Assembly: GCA_025350705.1 (NCBI GenBank) | Contig: JANXXH010000028.1 | Location: forward strand, 1 to 56,551 | Origin: Gallionella sp. | GTDB lineage: Bacteria; Pseudomonadota; Gammaproteobacteria; Burkholderiales; Gallionellaceae | Length of the DNA: 56,551 nucleotides | Direction: 5' to 3' | Part shown: in pieces, positions 1 to 8,630 of the stretch | Position numbering within the stretch: position 1 is the stretch's first letter | Layout: the number at the start of each line of letters is the position of its first letter | Translations under genes and position numbers: made by a program | Notes under the pieces: model-generated | The model's database searches: none | The model's input: only the letters and a program-made list of their open reading frames with translations | What the model was told of the DNA's origin: nothing

Positions 1-48
1 CACCTGTGCCAATGTCTGTAGTCCTTGGGTATGTAAAGTCACGATCAT
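1..48 (-). CDS. Transposase N-terminus (partial, runs off the edge)
   Basis: Sixteen codons from an ATG at 48-46 encode MIVTLHTQGLQTLAQV and are still open at base 1. This resembles, from memory, the N-terminus of DDE-integrase-type transposases common in proteobacteria, which start MVTLHTQ.LQTLEQVRAF. Only the extreme N-terminus is visible, so no catalytic residue can be checked. The position just inside a repeat-bearing IS end supports the call. Confidence 0.45.
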   Translation of the reverse strand, partial: MIVTLHTQGLQTLAQV

Positions 49-76
49 GCCTCCATGATCCCAACTTCCGCCCCGC

Positions 77-132
77 CAGGCTCATCTCACAGTGGAAACA
101 CACCCCTTCGTTCAGGCTCATTTGTCATTGGA
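77..132. repeat. Two 20-bp direct repeats at the IS end
   Basis: Positions 77-96 and 113-132 match at 16 of 20 bases; both begin CAGGCTCAT and end TGGA on the plus strand. Start-to-start spacing is 36 bp. Paired subterminal repeats of this kind are typical transposase-binding sites at transposon ends; that role is inferred. Confidence 0.55.
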
Positions 133-135
133 CAA

Positions 136-240
136 GGCTGCGGCTTGACGATAGCCGAGCTATCCGCCATGCTGCTGTCACTTGAGCTCGGCGGACGCAT
201 CTGCGTGCTACCCGGCGGTTTGTATCAAAGAATTCATTAA
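136..240 (+). pseudogene. dprA: 3' remnant of dprA (C-terminal winged-helix domain)
   Basis: The frame ending in the stop at 238-240 reads GLTIAELSAMLLSLELGGR and then LPGGLYQR, the usual C-terminal winged-helix end of DprA/Smf, which loads RecA on incoming single-stranded DNA in natural transformation. The Rossmann domain is not in frame upstream: the same frame has stops at 19-21 and 34-36, and the bases from about 134 downward look like an IS end. The gene therefore appears cut by the IS about 34 codons before its stop. The ATG at 55 opening this frame lies in IS DNA and is not a real start. The order dprA-smg-topA-like is common in proteobacteria and supports the identity. Confidence 0.65.
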
Positions 241-255
241 CTCACTGCGCAAATC

Positions 256-711
256 ATGTTTGAAATTTTGATGTACTTGTTTGAAAGTTATTTTGACGCA
301 GGCAGTTATCCTGAACCAGACAAGCTATCGCGCAAACTCTCCGCCGCCGGTTTTGAGGGCGATGAAATCAGCGAAGCCTTGACCTGGTTGTCCGCATTGC
401 ATGATCAAAATCCTGATAGTTATCCCGCCAGCCTTGAACACGCTGGGCATCGGCATTTTGCCGAACTGGAATTGCAACTCATCAGCTACGAAGCCCTCCA
501 GTTCCTGCTGTTTGCCGAACAACAGCACCTTATCTCTGCCGTCGAGCGCGAGATGATCATCGACCGCTCCGTCGCGCTGAAACAGGAAAATCTCGCGCTG
601 GATAAGCTCAAGTTGATCATGCTGATGGTGTTGTGGAATCGCCATCAGGATCTCGATCCACTGTTGATCGAAGAATTACTTACGTCTCTACATTCTGCGC
701 AACTACATTAA
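256..711 (+). CDS. smg: Smg family protein (DUF494)
   Basis: A 151-residue protein beginning MFEILMYLFESYF, close to the E. coli Smg start MFDVLMYLFETY and to the family length of about 155. The middle pattern (AGFEGDEISEALTWLSAL) and the C-terminal LKLIMLMVLWNR also fit DUF494. Its biochemical role is not established. It sits between the dprA remnant and topA, the usual context of smg, and is probably co-transcribed with topA 9 bp downstream. No clear ribosome-binding site precedes the ATG. Confidence 0.9.
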   Translation: MFEILMYLFESYFDAGSYPEPDKLSRKLSAAGFEGDEISEALTWLSALHDQNPDSYPASLEHAGHRHFAELELQLISYEALQFLLFAEQQHLISAVEREMIIDRSVALKQENLALDKLKLIMLMVLWNRHQDLDPLLIEELLTSLHSAQLH

Positions 712-720
712 ACCGCACGC

Positions 721-3390
721 ATGGCAACTAATTTACTGATCGTCGAGTCTCCGGCCAAAGCCAAAACGCTGCAAAAATATCTGGGCAAGGATTTCGAAAT
801 ACTCGCTTCGTATGGGCACGTGCGCGACCTGGTACCCAAGACCGGCGCGGTCGATCCCGAAAACGATTTTGCAATGAAGTACGAAACCATCGCGCGCAAC
901 AGCAAACACATGGACGCGATTGCCAAGGCCGCTGCTGCTGCGGACAACATCTATCTGGCGCCTGACCCGGACCGCGAAGGGGAGGCGATCGCCTGGCACA
1001 TTTCCGAACTACTCAAAGCCAAGCGCGGTATAAAGGGCAAGAACATGCAGCGCGTCGTGTTCTATGAGATCACCCAGTCAGCAGTGCGTGAAGCGGTCGC
1101 TAACCCCCGCGAAATCTCGCAGCCACTAGTGAATGCACAACAGGCACGCCGTGCACTGGACTATCTGGTCGGCTTCAACCTTTCGCCGCTGCTGTGGCGC
1201 AAGATTCGTCCCGGACTTTCGGCGGGTCGCGTGCAAAGTCCCGCGTTGCGCATGATCGTCGAACGCGAGCTGGAGATCGAGGCATTCAAGAGCCAGGAAT
1301 ACTGGACCGTGCATCTGGACAGCCAAAAAGATCACCTGCCATTCACCGCAAAGCTGTTTCAGTACCAAGGGAAGAAACTGGAACAACTCAGCATAGGCAG
1401 CCAGGCCGAATACGACGCGATCCACGCCAAGCTCAACGATGCCAAGTTGCCGCCCAAGGTAGTGCGCGTCGAAAAGAAAGCCAAGCAGCGTTATGCCGCC
1501 GCACCATTCACTACTTCAACGTTACAGCAAGAAGCGGTGCGCAAACTGGGCATGACCGCTGACCGCACCATGCGCACTGCGCAATCGCTGTATGAGGGCG
1601 TGGACATCGGCGGGCAGACGGTCGGATTGATTTCATATATGCGTACCGACTCAGTTTCTTTGGCGAAAGAAGCTGTGCAGGAGATACGCGATTACATCAA
1701 GGATAATTTCTCGTCGGAATATCTGCCGAGCACCCAGCCGACCTTCAAGAGCAAGACCAAAAATGCGCAGGAGTCGCACGAAGCGATACGCCCGACTTCG
1801 ATCCTGCGCACGCCGGACAGCATCCGCGGTCATCTGACTGCCGATCAGGCTCGCCTTTATGAGATGATCTGGAAGCGCACGCTGGCCTGCCAGATGTCTC
1901 CGGCGCGTTTCGATACCGTGAGTGTAGATATCCGCTTGGGCGGCGACACCACGTTCTTCCGCGCCAACGGCCAGGTGCTGGTCTTCCCCGGTTTCATCGG
2001 CGTATACATGGAAGACGTGGACGACGCGACCGAAGAAGAAGGCGGCAAATTGCCGCCGCTGGCCGAAGGCGATGTGCTGCCCATCGACAAACTGTACGGC
2101 GAACAGCACTTCACCCAGCCGCCACCGCGCTATTCCGAAGCCAGCCTGGTCAAGGCGCTGGAAGAGCATGGCATCGGCCGCCCTTCGACTTACGCGACCA
2201 TCATCTCCACGCTGCAAGCCCGCGAATACGCTGTGCTCGACAAGAAACGCTTCATGCCCACCGATGTCGGTCGCGTCGTCACGCGCTTCCTCACCGATCA
2301 TTTCACCCGTTATGTGGATTACGGTTTTACCGCACATCTCGAAGACGAGCTGGACGAGGTGTCCGAAGGCAAGCGCGACTGGATCGGCGTGATGGGAGAA
2401 TTCTGGAAAGGATTTTCCAAGCTGATCAAGGAAAAAGCCGACATCGACCGCCCGGTCGAGTTGATAGACGAGGCGTGCCCGGAATGCGGCAAACCGCTCG
2501 CCAAAAAACTCAGCCGCTACGGCAGCTTCATCAGCTGCACCAACTACCCCGAGTGCAAATACAAACGCAGCATCAACGGCGAATTGCAGGACGATGCCGC
2601 AGCCAGAGTGGAACTGGGCGTGCACCCCGACACCCAGCAACCCGTGCTGCTATTGCGCGGTCCGTATGGCCACTACGTGCAACTTGGCGAGGCCATCAAG
2701 GAAGAAAAGATCAAACCCAAACGCGTCTCATGGCCGAAAGAAATGCCACTAGAACAGGCCGATCTGGCCAGCGCATTGAAGCTGCTGGCACTGCCTCGCG
2801 AACTCGGCGCACATCCCGAAACCGGCAAGAAAGTCATCGTCAACATCGGACGCTTCGGTCCCTACATCGGGCATGACGGCAAATTCAAATCCGTCCCGCG
2901 CACCGACAGCATCTTTGACATCAGCCTGAATCGCGCGGTGGAATTGCTGGCTCAAGCCCGCGATGGCAACACAGTATTGCGTGTGCTGGGCGATCACCCG
3001 GACGACAAGGCCAGCGTGGAAATTTGCAGCGGTCGTTACGGCCCATACGCACGCCACGGCAAAATCAACGCCACGCTGTCCAAAGGCGTTTCGCCGGACG
3101 ACATCACACTGGCAGAAGCTCTGGAATTGATCGCGGCGAAGGCGGCGAAGGGACCGAGCAGCAAAAAGCCGGCCGCCAGAAGCACCAAGGCCAAAGCCGC
3201 ACCGAAGGAAACAAAAACCAAAACGGCGAAAACCAAGGCGACAACAAGAAAAGTTGCTTCCCCCAAGGCAAACACCGTTAGCAAAGTAGAAAAGCCTGCG
3301 ACTAGAAAAGTTACTGCCGGAAATGTGGCGAAACCTGCTGCGAAGAAAGCTGTTGCGGCCAAGAAAACGGTTAAGGGCAAAACCAAATAG
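721..3390 (+). CDS. topA: DNA topoisomerase I (type IA)
   Basis: Relaxes negatively supercoiled DNA by single-strand breakage and passage. The Toprim domain is at the N-terminus (VESPAKAK at residues 8-15, metal-binding DPDREGE at 82-88). The active-site tyrosine is Tyr306 in SYMRTDS, and GIGRPSTYA follows in the core. Only one four-cysteine zinc motif is visible (CPEC at 586-589 with a second pair about 20 residues on). It is followed by GRFGPY/GRYGPY repeats of the Toprim C-terminal type rather than the three zinc fingers known from E. coli TopA. The last ~80 residues are a Lys/Ala/Thr tail that probably contacts DNA. At 889 residues it is within the family range. It follows smg by 9 bp and ends at a strong terminator. 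Confidence 0.97.
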   Translation: MATNLLIVESPAKAKTLQKYLGKDFEILASYGHVRDLVPKTGAVDPENDFAMKYETIARNSKHMDAIAKAAAAADNIYLAPDPDREGEAIAWHISELLKAKRGIKGKNMQRVVFYEITQSAVREAVANPREISQPLVNAQQARRALDYLVGFNLSPLLWRKIRPGLSAGRVQSPALRMIVERELEIEAFKSQEYWTVHLDSQKDHLPFTAKLFQYQGKKLEQLSIGSQAEYDAIHAKLNDAKLPPKVVRVEKKAKQRYAAAPFTTSTLQQEAVRKLGMTADRTMRTAQSLYEGVDIGGQTVGLISYMRTDSVSLAKEAVQEIRDYIKDNFSSEYLPSTQPTFKSKTKNAQESHEAIRPTSILRTPDSIRGHLTADQARLYEMIWKRTLACQMSPARFDTVSVDIRLGGDTTFFRANGQVLVFPGFIGVYMEDVDDATEEEGGKLPPLAEGDVLPIDKLYGEQHFTQPPPRYSEASLVKALEEHGIGRPSTYATIISTLQAREYAVLDKKRFMPTDVGRVVTRFLTDHFTRYVDYGFTAHLEDELDEVSEGKRDWIGVMGEFWKGFSKLIKEKADIDRPVELIDEACPECGKPLAKKLSRYGSFISCTNYPECKYKRSINGELQDDAAARVELGVHPDTQQPVLLLRGPYGHYVQLGEAIKEEKIKPKRVSWPKEMPLEQADLASALKLLALPRELGAHPETGKKVIVNIGRFGPYIGHDGKFKSVPRTDSIFDISLNRAVELLAQARDGNTVLRVLGDHPDDKASVEICSGRYGPYARHGKINATLSKGVSPDDITLAEALELIAAKAAKGPSSKKPAARSTKAKAAPKETKTKTAKTKATTRKVASPKANTVSKVEKPATRKVTAGNVAKPAAKKAVAAKKTVKGKTK

Positions 3391-3409
3391 ATATGCTTCT
3401 TACATAGAG

Positions 3410-3438
3410 TCAACTTAGAAGCACTAAGTTGATTTTTT
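3410..3438 (+). terminator. Rho-independent terminator of smg-topA
   Basis: A perfect 9-bp stem (TCAACTTAG / CTAAGTTGA, 3410-3418 and 3424-3432) with a 5-nt loop is followed by six T (3433-3438). It lies 20 bp after the topA stop and overlaps the last codons of the convergent TetR gene. The minus strand lacks a T-run, so it should act mainly on topA. Confidence 0.9.
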
Positions 3439-4065
3439 GGCTAGATGCCGGATTCCCGCCAAAGAAAAGTCCGCAATGTGCTCCGCGATCGCTTCGATTT
3501 CCTTGTGATCGTAGCGCAACTTGGGATTCATGCGCTGCAACACCGGATGGGAATGCCGGTAGAACTGGCACTGTCCCAGGATGCTGTATACGCAACGGCG
3601 CAATTCTGTTTCGCTGACTTGATCGCCAACGATTTCGCGCAACAGCTTACCGAGGAATTTATGCAACGGCGCGATGGCCTCGCTGACGATCTGATCCAGC
3701 GCGGGTGTGGGATCAGCCAACTCTCGCGCCATGATGCGGCATTGCGACGAAGCATTTTTTTCATCCAGCAACATCAACATGAAATCGCGCAAAAACAGGC
3801 GCAACCGTTCCTTGGGACAGTCGGCAGATTTGACGTTGTCATTTTGCAACGCGGCCAGTTGGGAAAAATTCAAGGCTTCGGTGAGCAGGCCCTCCTTGCT
3901 GCCGAAGTGATAATTCACCGCTGCACCATTCGCATCGGCACGACGGCATATCTCGCGTACCGTGGCACCCTGAAATCCATATTGCGAGAACACCTCGCGC
4001 GCCGCATCCAGCAGACGCGCGCGCGTATGTTCGCTTGCGGTTCTGGTTTCCACTTCGGACATCAT
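3424..4065 (-). CDS. TetR family transcriptional regulator (CecR-like C-terminal domain)
   Basis: A 213-residue repressor-type protein. The N-terminal TetR helix-turn-helix spans roughly residues 14-60 (ARLLDAAREVFSQYGF ... VREICRRADANGAAVNYHFGSKEGL). The C-terminal half (MARELADPTPALDQIV ... SILGQCQFYRH) matches the DUF1956/CecR ligand-binding type. Its start overlaps the stop of the outer-membrane channel gene by 4 bp (ATGA), so it is translated with the efflux operon. It probably represses that operon through the palindrome at 9942-9957; this is inferred from context and the ligand is unknown. Confidence 0.88.
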   Translation of the reverse strand: MMSEVETRTASEHTRARLLDAAREVFSQYGFQGATVREICRRADANGAAVNYHFGSKEGLLTEALNFSQLAALQNDNVKSADCPKERLRLFLRDFMLMLLDEKNASSQCRIMARELADPTPALDQIVSEAIAPLHKFLGKLLREIVGDQVSETELRRCVYSILGQCQFYRHSHPVLQRMNPKLRYDHKEIEAIAEHIADFSLAGIRHLAKKST

Positions 4066-5501
4066 TTGCTGGTTGCCTCCTTCGTCGTTCTTGTTGCAGA
4101 ATCACTGCTTTCCATCGCCAATGCTTTATAGAGTTGCGTGGCTGCGCTCAGCCAGGTACGCCGCACTTGTGTCTCTCCCTGCTCGGCGGCAAATGAATCT
4201 CTCTGAGCATCCAGCACTTCAAGATGGTTGGCGATGCCGGCCTGGTAACGTGCTTCGACCAAGCGAAGCCGCTGTTTTTGCACTTTGGAATTGGCTGCCT
4301 GTGCAGCAAGTTGTTCTGCAAGCTTGTCGCCCGCATTCAACAGATCTGAAACTTCGCGAAACGCTTGCTGGATTGTTTTTTCATACTCCGCTACCGCAAT
4401 CACTTTGCGCGCTGCAGCAACATCCACGTTGGCTGAGGTGCGTCCGGCATCAAAGAGCGGCATGCTGATCGAGGGCAGAAAATTCCACGCGCCACTGTCC
4501 GATTTGAACAGTCCATTCAGACTGCTGCTGGCAGTACCCGCACTTCCGGTCAAGGATATGCGCGGGAAAAAAGCCGCGCGTGCCGCACCGATGTTCGCAT
4601 TCGCTGCTATCAGCTTTTGCTCGGCGGCCATCACATCGGGACGGCGCAACAGCAATTCTGCGGGCAGACCGGCGATCTGTCCGGCATTGATGCCCTGATC
4701 GGCAAGGCTGCGCCCCGGTGGCAAGTTTTTGATCTCCGCCGTCGACTGTCCAACCAACACATCAAGCAGATTTTGCGCAGCCGCTTGTTGTCGTTCGAGG
4801 TTCGGGAGTTCAGCCAACGCAGCTTGATATGCACCTTCCGCTTGCAGGAAATCCAGTTCGCTGGACACGCCCATCTCGCGGCGACGTGTCACCAGCTCCT
4901 TGGTTTCAGCGCGAGCCTTGACAGTCGCAGCAGTAAGCTCGGTGCGTTCGCGCATTTCCAGCAGCGATAAATATGCATTCGCCACATCGGCGATCAACGA
5001 CAGGCGAAATGCGCGCTGCGCTTCTTCGGTAGCGAAATAGCTGGCCTTGGCAAATGCATTCAGACTGCTGACATGTCCCCAGAAATCCAGCTCAAACGAC
5101 ACCAGGCTCACGCCCACATCATAACGCTGTGATTGTATCGCGCTGCCGGTTGACGACGCGCTAGCCGGGGTCAGCGAAGCGTTTCGTGTGCCCGTTATAT
5201 TTAAATTAGGGAAGCGATCCGCAAACTGTATACCGTATTGTGCGCGTGCTTCGGCAACACGCGCGGTGGCGATGCGCAGGTCGCGGTTGTACTCCAGCGC
5301 GGCAGCGATCAAACCCTGCAAGCGTGGATCGGGAAAATAATGTTGCCAATCGCCGGACACAGGTTCTGCTGTGGCTTTCAATCTGACACTATCAGGCCAT
5401 GCGGCTGGAACAGGCGCGCCAGGCCGCTCATAGGTTGGCGTCAACATTGAGCAAGCGCTCAACAATACTGGTAGCGCAAGCCACGCGGATTTTCTATTCA
5501 T
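4062..5501 (-). CDS. Outer-membrane efflux lipoprotein (NodT/OprM family)
   Basis: The trimeric outer-membrane channel of an RND pump. The 479-residue protein has a lipoprotein signal peptide with lipobox LLSAC (MNRKSAWLALPVLLSAC), then SMLTPTYERP typical of the NodT group. It also has two outer-membrane-efflux repeats including LLLRRPDVMAAEQKLIAANA and RISLTGS, and ends with the helical SYQAG-like repeat (VEARYQAGIANHLEVLDAQR). The ATG at 5501 is chosen because AGGAG lies 7 nt upstream; a TTG two codons earlier is unlikely. It overlaps the pump gene stop by 8 bp and the TetR start by 4 bp, so the genes are coupled. Confidence 0.93.
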   Translation of the reverse strand: MNRKSAWLALPVLLSACSMLTPTYERPGAPVPAAWPDSVRLKATAEPVSGDWQHYFPDPRLQGLIAAALEYNRDLRIATARVAEARAQYGIQFADRFPNLNITGTRNASLTPASASSTGSAIQSQRYDVGVSLVSFELDFWGHVSSLNAFAKASYFATEEAQRAFRLSLIADVANAYLSLLEMRERTELTAATVKARAETKELVTRRREMGVSSELDFLQAEGAYQAALAELPNLERQQAAAQNLLDVLVGQSTAEIKNLPPGRSLADQGINAGQIAGLPAELLLRRPDVMAAEQKLIAANANIGAARAAFFPRISLTGSAGTASSSLNGLFKSDSGAWNFLPSISMPLFDAGRTSANVDVAAARKVIAVAEYEKTIQQAFREVSDLLNAGDKLAEQLAAQAANSKVQKQRLRLVEARYQAGIANHLEVLDAQRDSFAAEQGETQVRRTWLSAATQLYKALAMESSDSATRTTKEATSK

Positions 5502-8500
5502 GATCAATCTCCTGTGCGGACTTGCGCGTCTGGTTTGGAAAGATGCGGCGGATGACCAAGTAGAACACCGGAATAAAAAACACCGCCAACACCGTCGCTG
5601 TGATCATGCCGCCCATGACACCGGTGCCGATCGCACGGCGTCCATTCGCGCCTGCGCCGGTAGAGATAACCAGCGGCAGCACCCCCAGCACAAAAGCGAT
5701 AGAGGTCATCAGTATCGGCCGGAACCTCAGGCGACACGCTTCCAGCGTGGCTTCCATCAAGTCGTGTCCCTTGTCCTGAAAATCGCGGGCAAATTGAATG
5801 ATCAGGATCGCGTTCTTTGCCGCAAGCCCGATGATGACGATCAACCCGACCTTGAAGTAAACGTCGTTGGACATGCCGCGCATCGTGACCGCCGTCAGCG
5901 CGCCCAGCAGGCCGATGGGGACGACCAGCAACACTGCGACCGGGATAGACCAACTCTCATACAGCGCCGCCAGACACAGCAATACGGCGACCACGGACAG
6001 GCCGAACAGGAACGGTGCCTGGCTGCCGGAAAGCCGCTCTTCGCTGGACGTTCCCGACCATTCAAAACCGAAACCCGGCGGCAATTTGGTCGCCACTTCT
6101 TCCATCGCCAACAATGCATCGCCGCTGCTGTGACCGGGCGAGGGGCCGCCGGAAATTTTCATCGACGGCAGGCCGTTGAATCTATCCAGCTTGGGCAGAC
6201 TGACAATCCATTGTGCGGTAGCAATTTCGGATAACGGCACCATCTCGCCCTGTGCGTTGCGCACGGGAGTACGCAATATCTGTTTGGGCGTGGCGCGATT
6301 TTCTGCCTCAGCCTGCATCTGCACGCGCAGGATGCGCCCTTCGCGCACAAAGTCGTTGATGTAGGCCACACCGAGAGCCGACTGCAAGGTTTCGTTGAGG
6401 TCGGCGATGTCGATGCCTAACGCCCGAGTTTTCAGCCGGTCGATGTCGATCAGCAGTTGCGGTGCAGGTTCCTGTCCCTCGGGCCTGACGCCAGCCAACG
6501 AAGGATGCTTGCCGGCGATGCCCAGCGCGATATTGCGCGCTTCCATCAGTTTATCGCGCCCTTGGCCGGAACGGTCTTGCAGGCGGAAATCGAAACCGCC
6601 TATCGCCGCCAGCTCCGGTATCGGCGGCACGTTGATCGCAAATATCATCGCCTGCTTGATGCGGAATAACGCCATGTTGGCGCGTTTCACCAGCGCGGGC
6701 GCAGAGCTGTCCTTGTCGGGTCGTTCATCCCAATCCTTGAGGCGCACAAACGCGGTCGCCGAATTCTGTCCGCGACCGAAGAAGGAAAATCCGAGCACGC
6801 CAATAACATGTGCCACCTCGGGCTGCTTGAGATAAAACTGCTCCACTTCGTTCAACACTTCCTGCGAGCGTTCGCGCGTTGCACCGGCGGGCAACTGGAT
6901 CACGTTGATGAAATAGCCCTGGTCTTCTTCGGGCAGGAAACTGGTCGGTAACGTAAAGAACAGCCAGCCCATGATGCCCAGCAATCCCGCGTAAAGGATC
7001 AGATATAAGCCTGTGCGTTTCATCACGCGATCCACCCCGGATTTATAGCGCTGGGTAGTTTTGGTAAAGAAGCGGTTGAACCAGCCGAGGAATCCGGTCT
7101 TCGGCACCATCTCATGGCCGGGCGTGTTCAACAATAGCGTGGCGCACAGCGCCGGGGTCAGCGTCACCGCCATCAGCACCGAGAACAAGATAGTGAGAAC
7201 CAGCGTCACCGCGAACTGGCGATAGATCGCGCCCACTGAGCCGCTGAAGAACATCATCGGAATAAATACCGAACACAGCACCAGCGTGATCGCGATGATC
7301 GCGCCGAAGATCTGGCCCATGGCTTTGCGCGTCGCTTCGCGCGGCGGCAGATTTTCTTCTGTCATGATGCGCTCGACGTTTTCCACCACCACGATAGCGT
7401 CGTCCACCACGATGCCGACCGCCAGCACCATCGCGAACAAGGTCAGCGTGTTGATCGAGTAACCGGCGGCATACAAACCCACCATGCCGCCAATCAGCGC
7501 GACCGGCACGACGATGCCGGGAATGAAGGTGGCGCGCAGGTTGCCGAGGAACACCCAGATCACCAGGAACACCAGCACCATCGCTTCAGCCAGCGTCTTC
7601 ACCACTTCGCTGATGGAAATCTCGACAAACTTTGAGGTGTCATATGGCACCAGCCAATCTATGCCCTTGGGGAAAAATTTCGCCAGCTCGGTCATCTTGG
7701 CCTTCACCGCCTTGGCGGTATCCAGCGCGTTGGCTGTGGGCGCCAAGCGGATCGCGATGGCGGAGGCGGGTTGCCCGTCGATGCGCGCGGCGATGGAATA
7801 ATCCTGCGCGCCCAGTTCCACCCGCGCGATATCCTTGACCCGCACCGAGGAGCCGTCCGGGTTGGCGCGCACGATCACGTTGCCGAATTCTTCAGGCGTG
7901 GATAGGCGGCTTTTGGTGACAATCACCGCGTTCAACTGCTGGCCGGGCGCGGCGGGCAATTGCCCGAGTTCGCCGGTGGCGAGTTGCGTGCTCTGCGCGC
8001 GCACGGCCTTGCTGACATCGCCGGGGGTCAAACCATAAGCATGAAGTTTTTCGGGTTTCAGCCACAGCCGCATCGAGTATTCCGTGCCGAACAATATTGC
8101 CTCGCCTACGCCCGGCAGGCGACGGATATTCTCCAGCAAGTTTGCGGCGGCATAGCTGCCGAGCGCCACATTGTTGCGGCTCTTGTCGGGTGAGATCAGC
8201 GCGACGAACATCAAATAATTTCGCGCCGACTTCGCCACGGTGACGCCCACCCGGCGCACATCCTCGGGCAGGCGCGGCTCCGCGCGCTTGACGCGGTTCT
8301 GCGTTTCGACCGAGGCCACGTCGAGATTGGTGCCCGCCTCAAAAGTCAGCGTGATCGTGCCTATGCCCAACTCGGAAGATGAGTCCATGTAGAGCAAATG
8401 CTCGATGCCGTTCAACTCCTGTTCGACCAGGGCGACAGCGGTTTCCTCCACCACCTGCGCCGAAGCGCCGGGATAGTTGAGCGTGATCGCCAGCGCGGGC

Positions 8501-8622
8501 GGCGCCACTGCGGGATAGGATGCGACCGGCAAATTGCGCAATGCCAACCCGCCGCTCAGCAGGATGATGATCGCGATAACCCAGGCAAAGATCGGGCGGT
8601 CTATAAAAAATTTGGGGAGCAT
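5494..8622 (-). CDS. RND efflux pump, inner-membrane transporter (HAE1/AcrB family)
   Basis: A proton-driven exporter of hydrophobic or amphiphilic compounds, 1042 residues, full family length. It starts MLPKFFIDRPIFAWVIAI as AcrB/MexB-type pumps do. The proton-relay aspartates fall at Asp407-Asp408 in GIVVDDAIVVVENVER, the same numbering as AcrB. The partner lysine is in GLAAKNAILIIQFARD, and FLPEEDQGYFINVIQLPAGAT marks the start of the second periplasmic half. Twelve membrane segments are expected. It follows the adaptor gene by 8 bp. The substrate cannot be read from the sequence, but membership of HAE1 rather than the heavy-metal HME group is clear. Confidence 0.95.
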   Translation of the reverse strand: MLPKFFIDRPIFAWVIAIIILLSGGLALRNLPVASYPAVAPPALAITLNYPGASAQVVEETAVALVEQELNGIEHLLYMDSSSELGIGTITLTFEAGTNLDVASVETQNRVKRAEPRLPEDVRRVGVTVAKSARNYLMFVALISPDKSRNNVALGSYAAANLLENIRRLPGVGEAILFGTEYSMRLWLKPEKLHAYGLTPGDVSKAVRAQSTQLATGELGQLPAAPGQQLNAVIVTKSRLSTPEEFGNVIVRANPDGSSVRVKDIARVELGAQDYSIAARIDGQPASAIAIRLAPTANALDTAKAVKAKMTELAKFFPKGIDWLVPYDTSKFVEISISEVVKTLAEAMVLVFLVIWVFLGNLRATFIPGIVVPVALIGGMVGLYAAGYSINTLTLFAMVLAVGIVVDDAIVVVENVERIMTEENLPPREATRKAMGQIFGAIIAITLVLCSVFIPMMFFSGSVGAIYRQFAVTLVLTILFSVLMAVTLTPALCATLLLNTPGHEMVPKTGFLGWFNRFFTKTTQRYKSGVDRVMKRTGLYLILYAGLLGIMGWLFFTLPTSFLPEEDQGYFINVIQLPAGATRERSQEVLNEVEQFYLKQPEVAHVIGVLGFSFFGRGQNSATAFVRLKDWDERPDKDSSAPALVKRANMALFRIKQAMIFAINVPPIPELAAIGGFDFRLQDRSGQGRDKLMEARNIALGIAGKHPSLAGVRPEGQEPAPQLLIDIDRLKTRALGIDIADLNETLQSALGVAYINDFVREGRILRVQMQAEAENRATPKQILRTPVRNAQGEMVPLSEIATAQWIVSLPKLDRFNGLPSMKISGGPSPGHSSGDALLAMEEVATKLPPGFGFEWSGTSSEERLSGSQAPFLFGLSVVAVLLCLAALYESWSIPVAVLLVVPIGLLGALTAVTMRGMSNDVYFKVGLIVIIGLAAKNAILIIQFARDFQDKGHDLMEATLEACRLRFRPILMTSIAFVLGVLPLVISTGAGANGRRAIGTGVMGGMITATVLAVFFIPVFYLVIRRIFPNQTRKSAQEIDHE

Positions 8623-8630
8623 GACCGACC

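Larger units (their letters stand above)
1..134 (-). mobile_element. End of an insertion sequence (partial)
   Basis: Read on the minus strand, this segment looks like the 5' end of an IS. It would start with TGTCC at about 134, carry two subterminal direct repeats (113-132 and 77-96), then open a reading frame at 48 running off the window edge. The inner boundary is inferred from where the dprA-like reading frame resumes (136) and from the TGT terminus. The other end and any target-site duplication lie outside the window. The IS family is not assigned. Confidence 0.55.

Noticed and set aside
55-240. 61-codon open frame as a complete small gene
   Set aside because: Its N-terminal third lies in the IS end and its C-terminal part is the dprA tail; it is a chance fusion frame.
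1651-2640. 329-codon minus-strand frame inside topA
   Set aside because: Antisense shadow of topA; the plus frame has complete topoisomerase motifs and the minus translation has no recognisable domain.
3445-4131. 228-codon plus-strand frame opposite the TetR gene
   Set aside because: The minus strand reads a clean TetR helix-turn-helix and couples to the efflux operon; the plus frame has no domain or start signal.
5500-6234. 244-codon plus-strand frame opposite the RND pump
   Set aside because: Arg/Gln/His-rich translation antisense to conserved transmembrane helices of the pump.
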